DNA of 64,000 bases, taken from Amycolatopsis sp. NBC_01488. GTDB lineage: Bacteria; Actinomycetota; Actinomycetes; Mycobacteriales; Pseudonocardiaceae. The stretch covers positions 7,350,501 to 7,414,500 of the forward strand of contig NZ_CP109434.1 of NCBI RefSeq assembly GCF_036227105.1, written 5' to 3'. The position numbers and the translations under genes were made by a program. The notes beneath the pieces are model-generated. The model did not search any database. It was not told the origin of the DNA and was given only the letters and a program-made list of their open reading frames with translations. Shown one piece after another: positions 1 to 8,550 of the stretch (its first letter is position 1; every line of letters begins with the position of its first letter).

Positions 1-1610
1 GCCGTCCGCTCACCGCGGCGGAGCCACACGCACAGGAGGAGCAGCTCAACACCCTCTGGCCACCGGACGGCCACCACCGGCCGCTGGCCCGGTCGGTCTT
101 CGAACACGAACGCGCCGTGCTGCTGCGCGGCCTGATCCCCACCTTCGACCTCGTGGCCGGCGAACGCCGGTTGTACCTGCCCGGCCCGGACGGCTCCCAC
201 GACGACACCTGGGTCGAGGACGCGTACCCGGTCAGTGGTCTCGACCTGGTCCGCCAGCGGCTCGCCCGGCTCTCCGAAGCCGATCTGGCCCTGCAGGCCA
301 GGCTGCTCCGGCACACCCTCGACCTGGCCGCGGACGACAACGACCGGGGCGCGTGGCAGCCCGGCTACGAACCCGTCCTCGGCGGCGCCGCGCCCGGCCG
401 GGACGAACTGCTCGACGCGGCCGAAGACATCGCGGCGCTGCTCACCGGGCAGATGGCCCGGACCGGCGGCCGGGCGTGGTGGCCGACCTGCTTGGACGTC
501 GCGGAGAACCGGCGCCGGATCCTGCCCTCCACCGGAACGCTGTACAACGGGGCGGCCGGCATCGCCTTGTTCGCAGGGTGCCTCGAAGCAGTCTCAGGCC
601 GTCGCACCGAGCTGGCCGAGCAGGCGGAACTGGCCATGCTCGACTGGGCCGATCGCTTGCTCGACCGGGTAGCACCGGATCAGCTTGCGCGCCAAGGCCG
701 GCTCGGCGCGTTCGACGGCCTGTGGGGCGTGATCTACGCGGCGGGCTGCCTCGGCGCCATCCGTGCCGAGAAGCCGTTGCTGCGCTGGGCACAGGCGGCC
801 GTGGAAGCGACCACTCCCGGCATCGGCGAGGCGGCCGATTGGGACGTGATCAGCGGTTCGGCCGGGATCGCCCTGGTGGCCACCGAACTGGCCGGACGGC
901 TCGGCCTGCCGGGTGCCCACGAGGCGGCGGTCCGCGCCCTCGAAGCGACCGGGCAGCACCTGGAGCGGGTGCTGGAGTTCACCCGGGTTCCCCCGGTCGG
1001 CGTCGCACACGGCCTGTCCGGCGCCGCGCTCGCCTTCGACCGGGCCTCCCGTGTGCTGGGCGGGACGAACGCCGAGGAGTACCGCGCCGCCGCCGAAATC
1101 ACCCTGCGTGCCGAGCAGTCGGCCTTCCTCGACCGCGACCGCGGCTGGGAGGACAGCATCCAGCCGGACGGCCACGGCCGTCAGGCCGGCAAACGGGAAA
1201 GCTGGTGCCGGGGTGCCAGTGGCGTCGGCCTGGTGCTCACCGAGCTCGCCGGCCGGATCGACCTGCCGGGCGTCGACGTCGCGGACCGCCTGGCGGTGGC
1301 CCGCGAGCTTGCGCTGCGCCGGGCGATCGGCACCGACCACGAACTGTGCCACGGCGCGCTGGGCGCCTGGGAGTTCCTCACCGCCGCCGGCGCGGAAGAA
1401 GCCGGACCGGCGCTGAGCGCGATCCTCGCCAGCGGCCGCACTTCCGGCTGGCTGACCGGCTCGGCCGGGCTGCTGCCCGACCACGGGCTGATGACCGGAC
1501 TGGCCGGCATCGGTCTCGGACTGCTCCGGGCCGCGGATCCGGCACGCGTGCCCCGGGTACTCACCCTCGAACTGCCGGCCGGCCCCCGACCAGGACAGGA
1601 AACCGCATGA
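1..1610 (+). CDS. lanM: Class II lanthipeptide synthetase LanM, C-terminal part (5' end outside window)
   Basis: The reading frame is open from the window edge (first full codon at base 3), so this is the 3' part of a larger gene. Family knowledge: LanM proteins have about 1000 residues, an N-terminal dehydratase that makes Dha/Dhb from Ser/Thr and a C-terminal LanC-like cyclase that forms thioether rings. Seen here: the end of the dehydratase (the RGLIPTF segment near 123) and then the whole cyclase. The cyclase zinc ligands are present: Cys in WCRG at 1206 and Cys-His in CHG at 1347-1352. The catalytic-type His of GVAHG is at 1008. The stop overlaps the start of the sulfotransferase gene (ATGA), so the two are co-translated. 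The dehydratase core and any precursor gene upstream cannot be seen. Confidence 0.9.
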   Translation, partial: RPLTAAEPHAQEEQLNTLWPPDGHHRPLARSVFEHERAVLLRGLIPTFDLVAGERRLYLPGPDGSHDDTWVEDAYPVSGLDLVRQRLARLSEADLALQARLLRHTLDLAADDNDRGAWQPGYEPVLGGAAPGRDELLDAAEDIAALLTGQMARTGGRAWWPTCLDVAENRRRILPSTGTLYNGAAGIALFAGCLEAVSGRRTELAEQAELAMLDWADRLLDRVAPDQLARQGRLGAFDGLWGVIYAAGCLGAIRAEKPLLRWAQAAVEATTPGIGEAADWDVISGSAGIALVATELAGRLGLPGAHEAAVRALEATGQHLERVLEFTRVPPVGVAHGLSGAALAFDRASRVLGGTNAEEYRAAAEITLRAEQSAFLDRDRGWEDSIQPDGHGRQAGKRESWCRGASGVGLVLTELAGRIDLPGVDVADRLAVARELALRRAIGTDHELCHGALGAWEFLTAAGAEEAGPALSAILASGRTSGWLTGSAGLLPDHGLMTGLAGIGLGLLRAADPARVPRVLTLELPAGPRPGQETA

Positions 1611-2797
1611 CCGACCCGATTTTCGTCCTCTTCGCGGCGCGCTCCGGTTCGACCCTGTTCCGCGTTCTGGCCGACACCCACCCGGAGATCGCGAGCCCAC
1701 CCGAGACGCGGATCGCCGCGATCGCCGACAGTCTCTGCTACAGCTGGCGAACCGTGTCGCCGATGGCCGCCTCCGCTCCGGTGCTCGGCGCGGACCGCAT
1801 GCGTGAGATCGCCCGGATCGCCGCCGCCCCGATGGATGCCTACGCCGCGCAGCAGGGAAAGACCCGGTGGTGCGAGAAGTCGCCGGACAACGTGACCCAG
1901 TTCCGGATGCTGGCCGAGCTCTACCCGGACGCGCGGTTCGTCGTGCTCGTCCGGCACTGTCTCGACTTCGTGGTATCCGCCCTGGACGCGGGCCGCTGGG
2001 GATTCGGAGCCTACGGCCTGAAGCCCTACGCGCGGGATTCCCCGGACAATCTCGTGCGCGCAATGGTGACCTGCTGGTGCGACTACACGGAAAACCTGCT
2101 CGCCGCCCGGACCGCCCTCGCGGACCGGGCCCGGCTCGTCCGGTACGAGGACCTCGTGCGCGATCCGCAGGAGACCATGGACGGCGTGTTCTCGTTCCTC
2201 GGCGTGCCCCCGGTCGAAGACATCGCGGCGACGGCGTTCACCACCTATCACGACATCGGCCCCGGCGACCACAAGCTGATGTTCACCGACGCGGTCCACG
2301 ACCGGCGCGTCGGCACCGGCCGGCAGGTGCCGGTCGACCTGATCGGCACCGGGCTGATGCAGCGGATGAACGCTGCGCTGATCGCTGCGGGCTACCCCGA
2401 GGTCGGCCCGGACTGGAACGAGGGCACCCACGCCGTCCCCGACCCGAGCGCGGCGTCTTCGGCCCGCGCCGGCCACGCCGTGCTGGGTCCGGCCGCACCC
2501 GAACCGGAACCGTGCGCACACGAGCCCGCGCCGCACCGGACCGGCATCCTGCTCGAGGATCTGGGCGTGTATTGGACCGTCGACCCGGCCGGGCCACGGC
2601 TGGTCCGGTGCGAACGCGCCTGTGCGGCCGAGTCGCGGATCATCACCGACTCCGCAACCCTGCGCGAGCTCGTGTCCGGCACCGGGAACATCGGCGGTGC
2701 CATCCGCGCCGGGACGCTTCGCGCCACCGTCGGCGCCAGCGTCCTGGCCGGGGTGGTGGAAGCGCTGCGCACGGTGGTTCCCGCGCCGCTCGGGTGA
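1607..2797 (+). CDS. Sulfotransferase with an extra C-terminal domain, coupled to LanM
   Basis: The protein has 396 residues starting at an ATG that overlaps the LanM stop by four bases. It belongs to the PAPS-dependent sulfotransferase family (Sulfotransfer_1/3). The 5'-phosphosulfate loop is near residues 9-16 (AARSGSTLF) and the segment RYEDLVRDP lies about 180 residues in. About 270 residues form the sulfotransferase fold. A linker rich in Ala, Pro and Glu then leads to a separate domain of about 90 residues, whose end (GNIGGAIRAGTL and following) resembles SCP2-like folds; that resemblance is a guess from pattern. Coupling to LanM suggests the substrate is the lanthipeptide, or less likely its leader or a lipid. 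An APS kinase gene 1.8 kb away could supply PAPS. Confidence 0.85.
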   Translation: MTDPIFVLFAARSGSTLFRVLADTHPEIASPPETRIAAIADSLCYSWRTVSPMAASAPVLGADRMREIARIAAAPMDAYAAQQGKTRWCEKSPDNVTQFRMLAELYPDARFVVLVRHCLDFVVSALDAGRWGFGAYGLKPYARDSPDNLVRAMVTCWCDYTENLLAARTALADRARLVRYEDLVRDPQETMDGVFSFLGVPPVEDIAATAFTTYHDIGPGDHKLMFTDAVHDRRVGTGRQVPVDLIGTGLMQRMNAALIAAGYPEVGPDWNEGTHAVPDPSAASSARAGHAVLGPAAPEPEPCAHEPAPHRTGILLEDLGVYWTVDPAGPRLVRCERACAAESRIITDSATLRELVSGTGNIGGAIRAGTLRATVGASVLAGVVEALRTVVPAPLG

Positions 2798-2808
2798 AAC
2801 CGGGGCGC

Positions 2809-4629
2809 CTACCGCACCGGCTCCCCCACCATGGCCGCGTACCGGCCGCCGAGCGCGCACAGTTCGTCGTGGGTGCCGCGCTCGGCGATGCGGCCCTGGT
2901 CGAGCACGACGATCTGGTCGGCTGCGCGCACGGTGGACAGCCGGTGCGCGATGGTGATCGTGGTCCGGCCGGCGGCCAGCCGATCGAGGGCTTGCTGGAC
3001 AGCTAGCTCGGTCCCGGTGTCGAGCGCGCTGGTGGCCTCGTCGAGGATCAGCACCGGCGGATTGCGCACCAGCGTGCGGGCGATGGCAAGGCGTTGCCGT
3101 TCCCCGCCGGAGAAGCGGTAGCCACGCTCACCGACCACGGTCTCGTAGCCCTCGGGCAGCCCCGCGATCAGGTCATCGATCTGTGCCGCCCGCGCGGCAG
3201 CGGCGATCTCGTCGTCGTCCGCGCCGGGTTTGGCCAGCCGCAGGTTGTCCGCGATCGAGCCGTGGAACAGGTACACGTCCTGCGAGACGACGCCGACCGT
3301 CGCGGCCAGCGTGGCGAAGGACAGATCCCGGACGTCGACCCCGTCGACGCTCACCCGGCCACTCGTGACGTCGTAGAGTCGGGGCACCAGATAGCCCAGG
3401 GTGGTCTTGCCCGCACCGGTCGCGCCGACCACGGCCAGGTGAGCACCCGGCGGCAGCTCGAGGTCGATCCGGTGCAGCACGCGCTGATCGTCGTAACCGA
3501 AGTCGACGTTCTCGAACCTGATGTGCCCCAACGGATGCGGCAACGCGACCGGACGGGCCGGCTCGGGGACGTCGACGGGCAGATCGAGGTATTCGAAGAC
3601 CCGCTCGAACAGCGCCAGCGAGCTCTGCACCGCGATGCCGATCTGCAACAGCTGCAGCGAGGGGGCGAACAGACCTTGCTGGAGCGTGGCGAACGCAACC
3701 AGAGTGCCGATCGAAACGGCTCCGCCACCCAGGCCCGCAGCCCAGTAGATCACCACGGGCATGGCGGCCATGACGATCTGGACCAGGGCCTGCCGCCAGC
3801 GCCCCGCCGTCGCCGAGGAGACCGACAGTCCGGCCAGGGCCCGGGACCGGCCGGTGAACTCGGCGACGAGCACGCCGGTGCGGTCGAGCACCCTGCCGAG
3901 TAGGTATCCGTTCACCGAAAGGGATTCCTCGACCAGAGCGGCCATCGAGGCAGCCTGCTCCTGACGTTCCAGCGTAAGATTCCGGCGCTCGCCGCCGACT
4001 TTCCGGCTGATGGCGACGAAGAACGGCAGCGTGAGGACCGAGACGAGGGTCAGGCGCCAATCCAGCACGAGCATGGCGGTCAGGCTGGAAAGCATCGTGG
4101 TGAGCCCCGAAACGACCGTGGTCGCCACCATCGTGACCGTCGTGCTCATGCCGCCGATGTCGTTGGCGATGCGGGACTGCACCTCGCCGTTGCGCGTCTT
4201 GCTGAAGAACGCCAGCGACATCCGTTGCAAGTGGGCATAAACCGCCGTGCGCAGGTCGTGCAGGACATCCTGCCCGACCGCCTGGGAAAGCGAGGTCTGG
4301 AGCACGCCGAACACCGACGTGCCCACCGCGACCGCCAGCATGCCGCCGGCCAGCAGGCTCAGCAGCCCCAGATTGCCGTGCGGCAGGGCCACGTCCAGGA
4401 TCGCCCGGAGGAGAAACGGGGAAACCATGGCCAGCATTGAGGAAACGGTCAACAGGCCGGCCAGGAGGGCCAGCCGTTTCCGGTGGGGCCCGAACAGCCG
4501 CACGATCCGCCGGAGCGGAACCTGCGGACGGGCCTTCGGGCCCGGTCGGCGTGCCGCGGGACTCACGACACGATCGGCATCGGTCCCCTGAGCCGGCTCG
4601 GGCACGGCCACCGGCGGCACTGCTGTCAC
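2809..4629 (-). CDS. ABC exporter, fused permease-ATPase (lanthipeptide export candidate)
   Basis: The 606-residue half-transporter has a six-helix exporter domain (about residues 45-330) followed by an ATPase with Walker A GATGAGKTT (about 401-409), signature FSGGERQ (about 510) and Walker B LILDEATSALD. I chose the GTG at 4629 because it overlaps the cysC stop (GTGA); the longer frame upstream would lie inside cysC. No N-terminal C39 peptidase domain is present, so leader removal would need another protease. The gene converges on the sulfotransferase gene with only 11 bases between the stops. Its place beside lanM and cysC suggests export of the mature peptide. A general multidrug exporter is the alternative. 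Confidence 0.88.
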   Translation of the reverse strand: MTAVPPVAVPEPAQGTDADRVVSPAARRPGPKARPQVPLRRIVRLFGPHRKRLALLAGLLTVSSMLAMVSPFLLRAILDVALPHGNLGLLSLLAGGMLAVAVGTSVFGVLQTSLSQAVGQDVLHDLRTAVYAHLQRMSLAFFSKTRNGEVQSRIANDIGGMSTTVTMVATTVVSGLTTMLSSLTAMLVLDWRLTLVSVLTLPFFVAISRKVGGERRNLTLERQEQAASMAALVEESLSVNGYLLGRVLDRTGVLVAEFTGRSRALAGLSVSSATAGRWRQALVQIVMAAMPVVIYWAAGLGGGAVSIGTLVAFATLQQGLFAPSLQLLQIGIAVQSSLALFERVFEYLDLPVDVPEPARPVALPHPLGHIRFENVDFGYDDQRVLHRIDLELPPGAHLAVVGATGAGKTTLGYLVPRLYDVTSGRVSVDGVDVRDLSFATLAATVGVVSQDVYLFHGSIADNLRLAKPGADDDEIAAAARAAQIDDLIAGLPEGYETVVGERGYRFSGGERQRLAIARTLVRNPPVLILDEATSALDTGTELAVQQALDRLAAGRTTITIAHRLSTVRAADQIVVLDQGRIAERGTHDELCALGGRYAAMVGEPVR

Positions 4630-5243
4630 CGGCCGGGGCGCCCGGCCAGGAAGGCACACAGCGCCTCGACCGATTCCGCGGCGGACTGAAGGTGCGCCGG
4701 CAGGACCAGCTCGGGGTCCGGGGGCGGTTCGTACGGGTCGTCGATTCCGGTCAGCCCGGTCAGCCGGCCCGCGCGTTGTTCGGCGTAAAACCCCTTGACG
4801 TCGCGAGCGGCACACACGTCCACCGGAGTGGCGACGTAGATCTCGACGAAGCCCAGGTCGTCCGCCTCGTGCCCGGCCCGCACGTCGGACCGGCTCTCGG
4901 CGAACGGCGCGATCACCGGCACCAGCACCGTTACGCCGTGACGCGCGAGCAGTCGCGCGACGAAGCCGATCCGCCGGACGTTCTCGATCCGATCACCCTT
5001 GCTGAACCCGAGGTCCTGGGTGAGGCTCCGGCGGAGCTCGTCACCGTCGAGCACCTCCACCCGCCGCCCCGAACTCCGCAGCCGTTCGGCGGCCCCTTGC
5101 GCGATCGTCGACTTTCCCGCGCTCGGCAGCCCGGTCAGCCACACCGTGATGCCCCGTCCGGTGTCCGCCCGGGGCGTTTCCGGCAGACTTCGCACCGCGC
5201 CCTCGAATCGCACCACCGCAGCCCCCGCCCAGCCGATCGCCAT
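4626..5243 (-). CDS. cysC: Adenylylsulfate (APS) kinase
   Basis: The protein has 205 residues, normal for CysC. It phosphorylates adenylylsulfate to PAPS, the donor for sulfotransferases. Walker A GLPSAGKST lies near residues 38-46, followed by the family motifs DGDELR and the segment DVKGFYAEQRAG near the substrate lid. The neighbours are not sulfate-assimilation genes (no cysD, cysN or cysH). They are a LanM, a sulfotransferase and an exporter, so this is probably a dedicated supply of PAPS for the cluster. The gene is translationally coupled to the exporter (GTGA). The upstream start region has a weak ribosome binding site, and an internal start about 10 residues later cannot be excluded. 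Confidence 0.92.
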   Translation of the reverse strand: MAIGWAGAAVVRFEGAVRSLPETPRADTGRGITVWLTGLPSAGKSTIAQGAAERLRSSGRRVEVLDGDELRRSLTQDLGFSKGDRIENVRRIGFVARLLARHGVTVLVPVIAPFAESRSDVRAGHEADDLGFVEIYVATPVDVCAARDVKGFYAEQRAGRLTGLTGIDDPYEPPPDPELVLPAHLQSAAESVEALCAFLAGRPGR

Positions 5244-6116
5244 TGCGAAATCAACCTACCCATCGGCCGACCGCGATCGAACACCTTTCGAAATAACTCG
5301 AAAAGGCATCGCGAATTCACCCGCAATCCCCCGGGATTGCCGCTGCGGCGGATCATTGCGGCTAGGCATGCAGCATTGGAATCCAACAACTTGATTAACC
5401 ATTTCGTGAACCAAACCGCGAGGCAACTCCTCGCCGATCATCTGATCACCTCGGCATACCAACGAGCGTTTCCGCCGCAACAAAGCCGCCTGAGTGTCGG
5501 CACCGGCACGCAAACTGACCGGTTTCAGCAGAAACAGGACATTCAGCCCGGCGCGCGAAGCCCACGGTCGAGTCGCTCAGCGTTGGCGCCAACCCCCGCT
5601 TCCCACGCTTCCCGCAGGCGCGCGTACGACGCCGGCTCTTCGCGCGTCGAACGGGCACCGCCCAATCCTCACTAGCCCCATCCACTTGTGGCACAGCTCA
5701 CTTGAATACTCAACGTCATCTAACTGTCGGTAGTGCCGTCAGTGGCCGTCGGGCCTCGCACCAAGGCAACCCCGACTATCCGTTGAAGAACTCAGGCAGC
5801 CGATGCATGCCACGGGCGCAACGCCCACCGACCCAAGGTCGACAGACAAGATCGACAAACCTGGCCTCATCTGCACATAGTCCGGCGATGGCGCAGGCAC
5901 ACAGTAGCTCCTATGCTTCAAGAGTTCGGTCGCCCGGCGAGCGTGACAGCGCACGCGGGACTGACGCCCGCTGTCCGTCGACGTTGACCGGATCACCTCT
6001 TCCGCAAACGGCCCAGAAACGGCCCAGGAGTCCATTGTGGATGTTCACCTTCGCTAACCTCGCAGCTCAACCCGTGCTCGGCTGCGCGAATTCCAGAGCT
6101 TTGACATACGTGCGAC
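5244..6116. other. Gene-poor stretch, lower G+C
   Basis: Between cysC and the first accessory gene I see no convincing gene. The first 200 bases are clearly lower in G+C than the surroundings, as expected for promoter DNA upstream of cysC on the minus strand. A 61-codon minus-strand frame here is listed separately as a weak candidate. The rest has short frames with poor codon bias on both strands and looks like degraded sequence. No tRNA-like cloverleaf was recognised by eye. Confidence 0.5.
5256..5441 (-). CDS. Possible small peptide gene upstream of cysC (weak)
   Basis: A 61-codon frame begins at an ATG with GAGGTG eight bases upstream and ends 12 bases before cysC, in the same direction. 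Its codon use is unusually A/T-rich at third positions, unlike the neighbours. The product contains a Cys-Cys pair (FQCCMPS) in the middle and several Ser, but no clear leader/core organisation and no Gly-Gly cleavage site. It could be a small peptide of the lanthipeptide cluster, a leader frame, or chance. Its position next to biosynthetic genes is the only reason to list it. Confidence 0.2.
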   Translation of the reverse strand: MIGEELPRGLVHEMVNQVVGFQCCMPSRNDPPQRQSRGIAGEFAMPFRVISKGVRSRSADG

Positions 6117-6595
6117 ATGATCCCGAACGCCGAGCACTGGCGGGTTTCGGTGTGGGAGGCCCAGGAACTGCAGCACGCGATCATGGGGTACCTACCCGGC
6201 TACGCGACCCCGCGGATCGTGTGCGACGTGCCTTATGTCGGGAAGCGGTGGGTGCACCAGCTCGCCGACTACGACCGGGAGCTGGGGATCTCGTACTGGA
6301 CCAAGAACTACCTGACCAGCGTCGACAAGGCGGACGCCGAGGACCGTGGTGAGGCGCTGCAGCGGCGCTACCCGTACTACGACCCCATCGCGACCCTGCC
6401 CGAAGCCGGTCAGCAGTGGTGGGCGAACCGGTCCAGCTGAGGCCGGCGGGTCAGACTTCAAGAGGCATGCCGAGGGGGTGTCGCGGGGCCCAATCGGGGC
6501 CGCGCGCACCCCCTCGGCCGTCTCGGACGTTTGTGCTGGTCAGGGCCGGTGAGTACCGGTTGCGACCGATCACGATACGGCCCAGAAACGGCCCA
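6008..6595. repeat. 19-bp direct repeat flanking a small gene
   Basis: The 19-base sequence acggcccagaaacggccca occurs at 6008-6026 and again at 6577-6595. In both copies it is followed five bases later by a similar motif (tccattgtgga at 6031 and tccactgtgga at 6601). The copies enclose the hypothetical gene at 6117. This may mark a duplication, the ends of an excised or decayed element, or two remnants of the same coding segment. Confidence 0.6.
6117..6440 (+). CDS. Hypothetical protein, 107 residues
   Basis: A frame with normal high-G+C codon use encodes a soluble protein rich in Trp and Tyr (WVHQLADYD, YWTKNYLTS, QQWWANRSS). I do not recognise a family. It may be the intact C-terminal part of a longer accessory gene, because the sequence upstream is degenerate and no good ribosome binding site precedes the ATG. 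It lies between the two copies of a 19-bp direct repeat, in a region full of gene fragments. Confidence 0.5.
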   Translation: MIPNAEHWRVSVWEAQELQHAIMGYLPGYATPRIVCDVPYVGKRWVHQLADYDRELGISYWTKNYLTSVDKADAEDRGEALQRRYPYYDPIATLPEAGQQWWANRSS

Positions 6596-6837
6596 TAAAT
6601 TCCACTGTGGACAGACATGGGTGCCCGGCGACCACTTCAGCCCGGGCGGTCGCCAAAGTGCTCCACCTCCTTTTCATAACGAGCCCGGGGTCGCCAGCAG
6701 GCTCGCGCGGCGGACCCAGCGCTGCCGATGCGATCCAGGCCGAGCGGCCGGAGTGGCGCCCGCCAGCCGACTCCAACCCCGAGACCGTCGAGCCGGTCGG
6801 TTCGGTGGCCAGGGTGGGGGCGGTCATCAGCGCGGCC

Positions 6838-7120
6838 GCAAGGTTCCGGCACGCGGCGGAGAACCTCCACCAACCGCGCCCGCGCCCAGACCAGCACCTC
6901 CCGGTCCCCGGTGAACCGCTCGCCCGCGGCGGCGTCCTCGCACGCGGTAGCTGCCGCGTGCAGCTGCTCCACGATTCCAGGCCTCGGTCATCCCGCTGCG
7001 CACGCGAACCGACCGCCGTCGTAGTCCGAAACGGCGCGGTCAGCCAGCTCCGCCGCCAGCGTGCGCACGCCGACCTCAGCAAGAAGGGTGTTCGAAATTG
7101 CGCTTGGCCAGCTCCATGAG
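6838..7120 (-). pseudogene. Degenerate hypothetical gene with in-frame stop
   Basis: Two stretches in the same frame read like real protein: LLAEVGVRTLAAELADRAV upstream of about 7000, and a segment beginning EQLHAAATACEDAAAGERF below 6972. They are separated by a TGA at 6990-6988. Downstream of about 6850 the frame turns into Arg/Pro-rich sequence typical of a wrong frame. I read this as a small accessory gene broken by at least one nonsense change and a frameshift. No family was recognised. Confidence 0.4.
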
Positions 7121-7147
7121 GTCCTACGGGCGGTACCGCTGCTCCTC

Positions 7148-7735
7148 CTAGAGCCTGTCAAGGACCAGCTTCGCGAGCGCGGGGTAGGCGTCCGGGCGGT
7201 TACCGGGCACAAAGAGGGTGAGGTCGAGGATGCGGACCTGCCGATGCACGGTCTTCCCGGTGAGGATCTCCTCGAAGCCTTCGGGTGTCCGGCAGAAATA
7301 GCCACCGGAACCCACCGCCATGGGCGTGATCGCGCCGGTGCAGCGTTTTCGCTGCTGGTCGGTGAGCGACTTCGGCGTGACGTCGTCCGGCACCGCGGTG
7401 ACGGTCAGCAGTGCGAGGTCGCCGTACGTGCATTGGAAGTTGGTGACCACGCCGTCGACTTTCGAGGGCTCCTCGTGGGCCTGGGCCGGCAGGGAGGTGC
7501 CCAGCGCGGAGGTGATCTCCTCGCCGCCGAGGAACGCACAGGCTTCGGTGAGCTTCGCGGGTGACGCCGGGCGGGTCACCGCGCTCGTGGTCGTGGTCGG
7601 CGGCGGCGGTGTCGACGACGCCGGGCTGCTTGGAGCCGTGCTCACCGGCGGCGGTGCCGCGGTGGTTCCCTGCGAACACCCGGCGGCGCAGGCCAGCAGA
7701 CATGCGGCGGTGACGAGTCCCCTCGAACGGTGCAT
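7148..7735 (-). CDS. Secreted lipoprotein, DUF3558-like
   Basis: The protein has 195 residues. It starts with a lipoprotein signal peptide whose lipobox is LACAAGC (Cys near residue 20), followed by a Pro/Thr/Ser-rich linker typical of actinobacterial surface lipoproteins. The mature part has conserved-looking Cys residues (ACAFLG, FQCTYGD, RCTGAI, YFCRTPEG), which suggest two disulfides. Length and architecture match DUF3558-type lipoproteins; the role of this family is not known. It would be anchored on the outer face of the membrane. It stands alone among gene remnants. Confidence 0.75.
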   Translation of the reverse strand: MHRSRGLVTAACLLACAAGCSQGTTAAPPPVSTAPSSPASSTPPPPTTTTSAVTRPASPAKLTEACAFLGGEEITSALGTSLPAQAHEEPSKVDGVVTNFQCTYGDLALLTVTAVPDDVTPKSLTDQQRKRCTGAITPMAVGSGGYFCRTPEGFEEILTGKTVHRQVRILDLTLFVPGNRPDAYPALAKLVLDRL

Positions 7736-7777
7736 GGTCGAAATCTAGCCCGGTGCCGACGGGCGGCTCGCTCGAGG

Positions 7778-7906
7778 ACACCGAAGACCTCGGGGAAGAC
7801 CTCGCCGATCCGGACCGGGTCGCTCCCCCGCTCCTCGGGCTCGGGGTTCTCGCGGGCGCGGAGGGACCGAGCCACGCCCCGGCGTGGCCTCCGAGGTCTT
7901 CGGTGT
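7778..7906. repeat. Inverted repeat around a small hairpin
   Basis: A perfect 16-base inverted repeat (acaccgaagacctcgg at 7778-7793 and its complement at 7891-7906) is separated by about 97 bases. Inside lies a second hairpin, gccacgcc/ggcgtggc, at 7871-7888. The repeat lies just upstream of the lipoprotein gene in degraded sequence. It may be the ends of a lost small element or a duplicated binding site. Confidence 0.5.
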
Positions 7907-7989
7907 GGTCCGGTCCATCCGCGGTCCTGAGGCTTGCCCGGTGGGAAGCTCCCTCCAGCGTGCGCATGCCGCACGCCTCAGGACAAGGG

Positions 7990-8180
7990 CGGCCGGGGGA
8001 ATCCACGCGCGGACGCAGCAGGTCGCGCCAGTTGGCGGGCCAGGTGGCCAGCGCGATCGCCGCCATGATCAGGAGGTGCGTCGGCGCCATGACGCTCTGA
8101 TACAGCTCGTCGTGGTTGACGATGTGCGTGGTCACGGCCCCGGTGAGCAGCAGCACGAGCGTCGCCGCGCTCCGTGCACA
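7990..8180 (-). pseudogene. Fragment of a membrane protein gene
   Basis: The minus strand reads as a plausible membrane protein segment: a hydrophobic helix (LVLLLTGAVTTHIV) and a second one (LIMAAIALATWPANW), ending LLRPRVDS. It then passes into Arg/Pro-rich nonsense. No start with a ribosome binding site is visible and the fragment is only about 60 residues, so it is the remnant of a larger polytopic protein. Family not recognised. Confidence 0.4.
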
Positions 8181-8353
8181 TGGGCCTTGTTTGTACTTCG
8201 GTTCACGAAGGATGGTGGTGGGGGAATGGCGGTCCGCGTGAAGCTGGGGGCTATGAACCTGTGGAGGCGGGCATGACCCATTGGGCGGCGGTCGGTCGGC
8301 TACTTCCCGCGGATGACCGAAGCCGAGGGGACGCCGGGCGCGGCTTGTGGAAG

Positions 8354-8550
8354 ATGAACACCGAGCGCGTCACCCGGCAGCGGTTCGCGCTGATCGTCGC
8401 CGAGGGCGTGGCCGAGCTGTCTAGCTACACCCGCATGGAAAACCGCATCGCCCTGGAGGGCACGCTTGTCGAGTCCGGGCACCCGCCCGCTGTACGACTA
8501 CGTCGGCAAGCCCGACCCGGTCGAGACCGGGTCGCAGAACCCCGTCGGCT
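8354..8550 (+). pseudogene. Hypothetical gene broken by a frameshift
   Basis: From the ATG at 8354 the frame encodes a natural-looking sequence (MNTERVTRQRFALIVAEG to GTLVESG, about 43 residues) and then turns into Arg-rich sequence. A +1 shift near 8485 restores a plausible continuation (PLYDYVGKPDPVETGSQNP) that would run up to the next gene. I read this as a small accessory gene with one frameshift. It is probably the upstream partner of the gene at 8551. Confidence 0.45.

Noticed and set aside
353..2797. A very long plus-strand frame starting at 353
   Set aside because: Only the part from 1607 is protein-like (the sulfotransferase). The upstream part is Arg/Pro-rich and overlaps the LanM frame, so it is a shadow of high G+C.
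4630..4815. N-terminal extension of the ABC exporter
   Set aside because: It would overlap cysC by 190 bases and has Arg-rich composition. The GTG at 4629 with GTGA overlap is the natural start.
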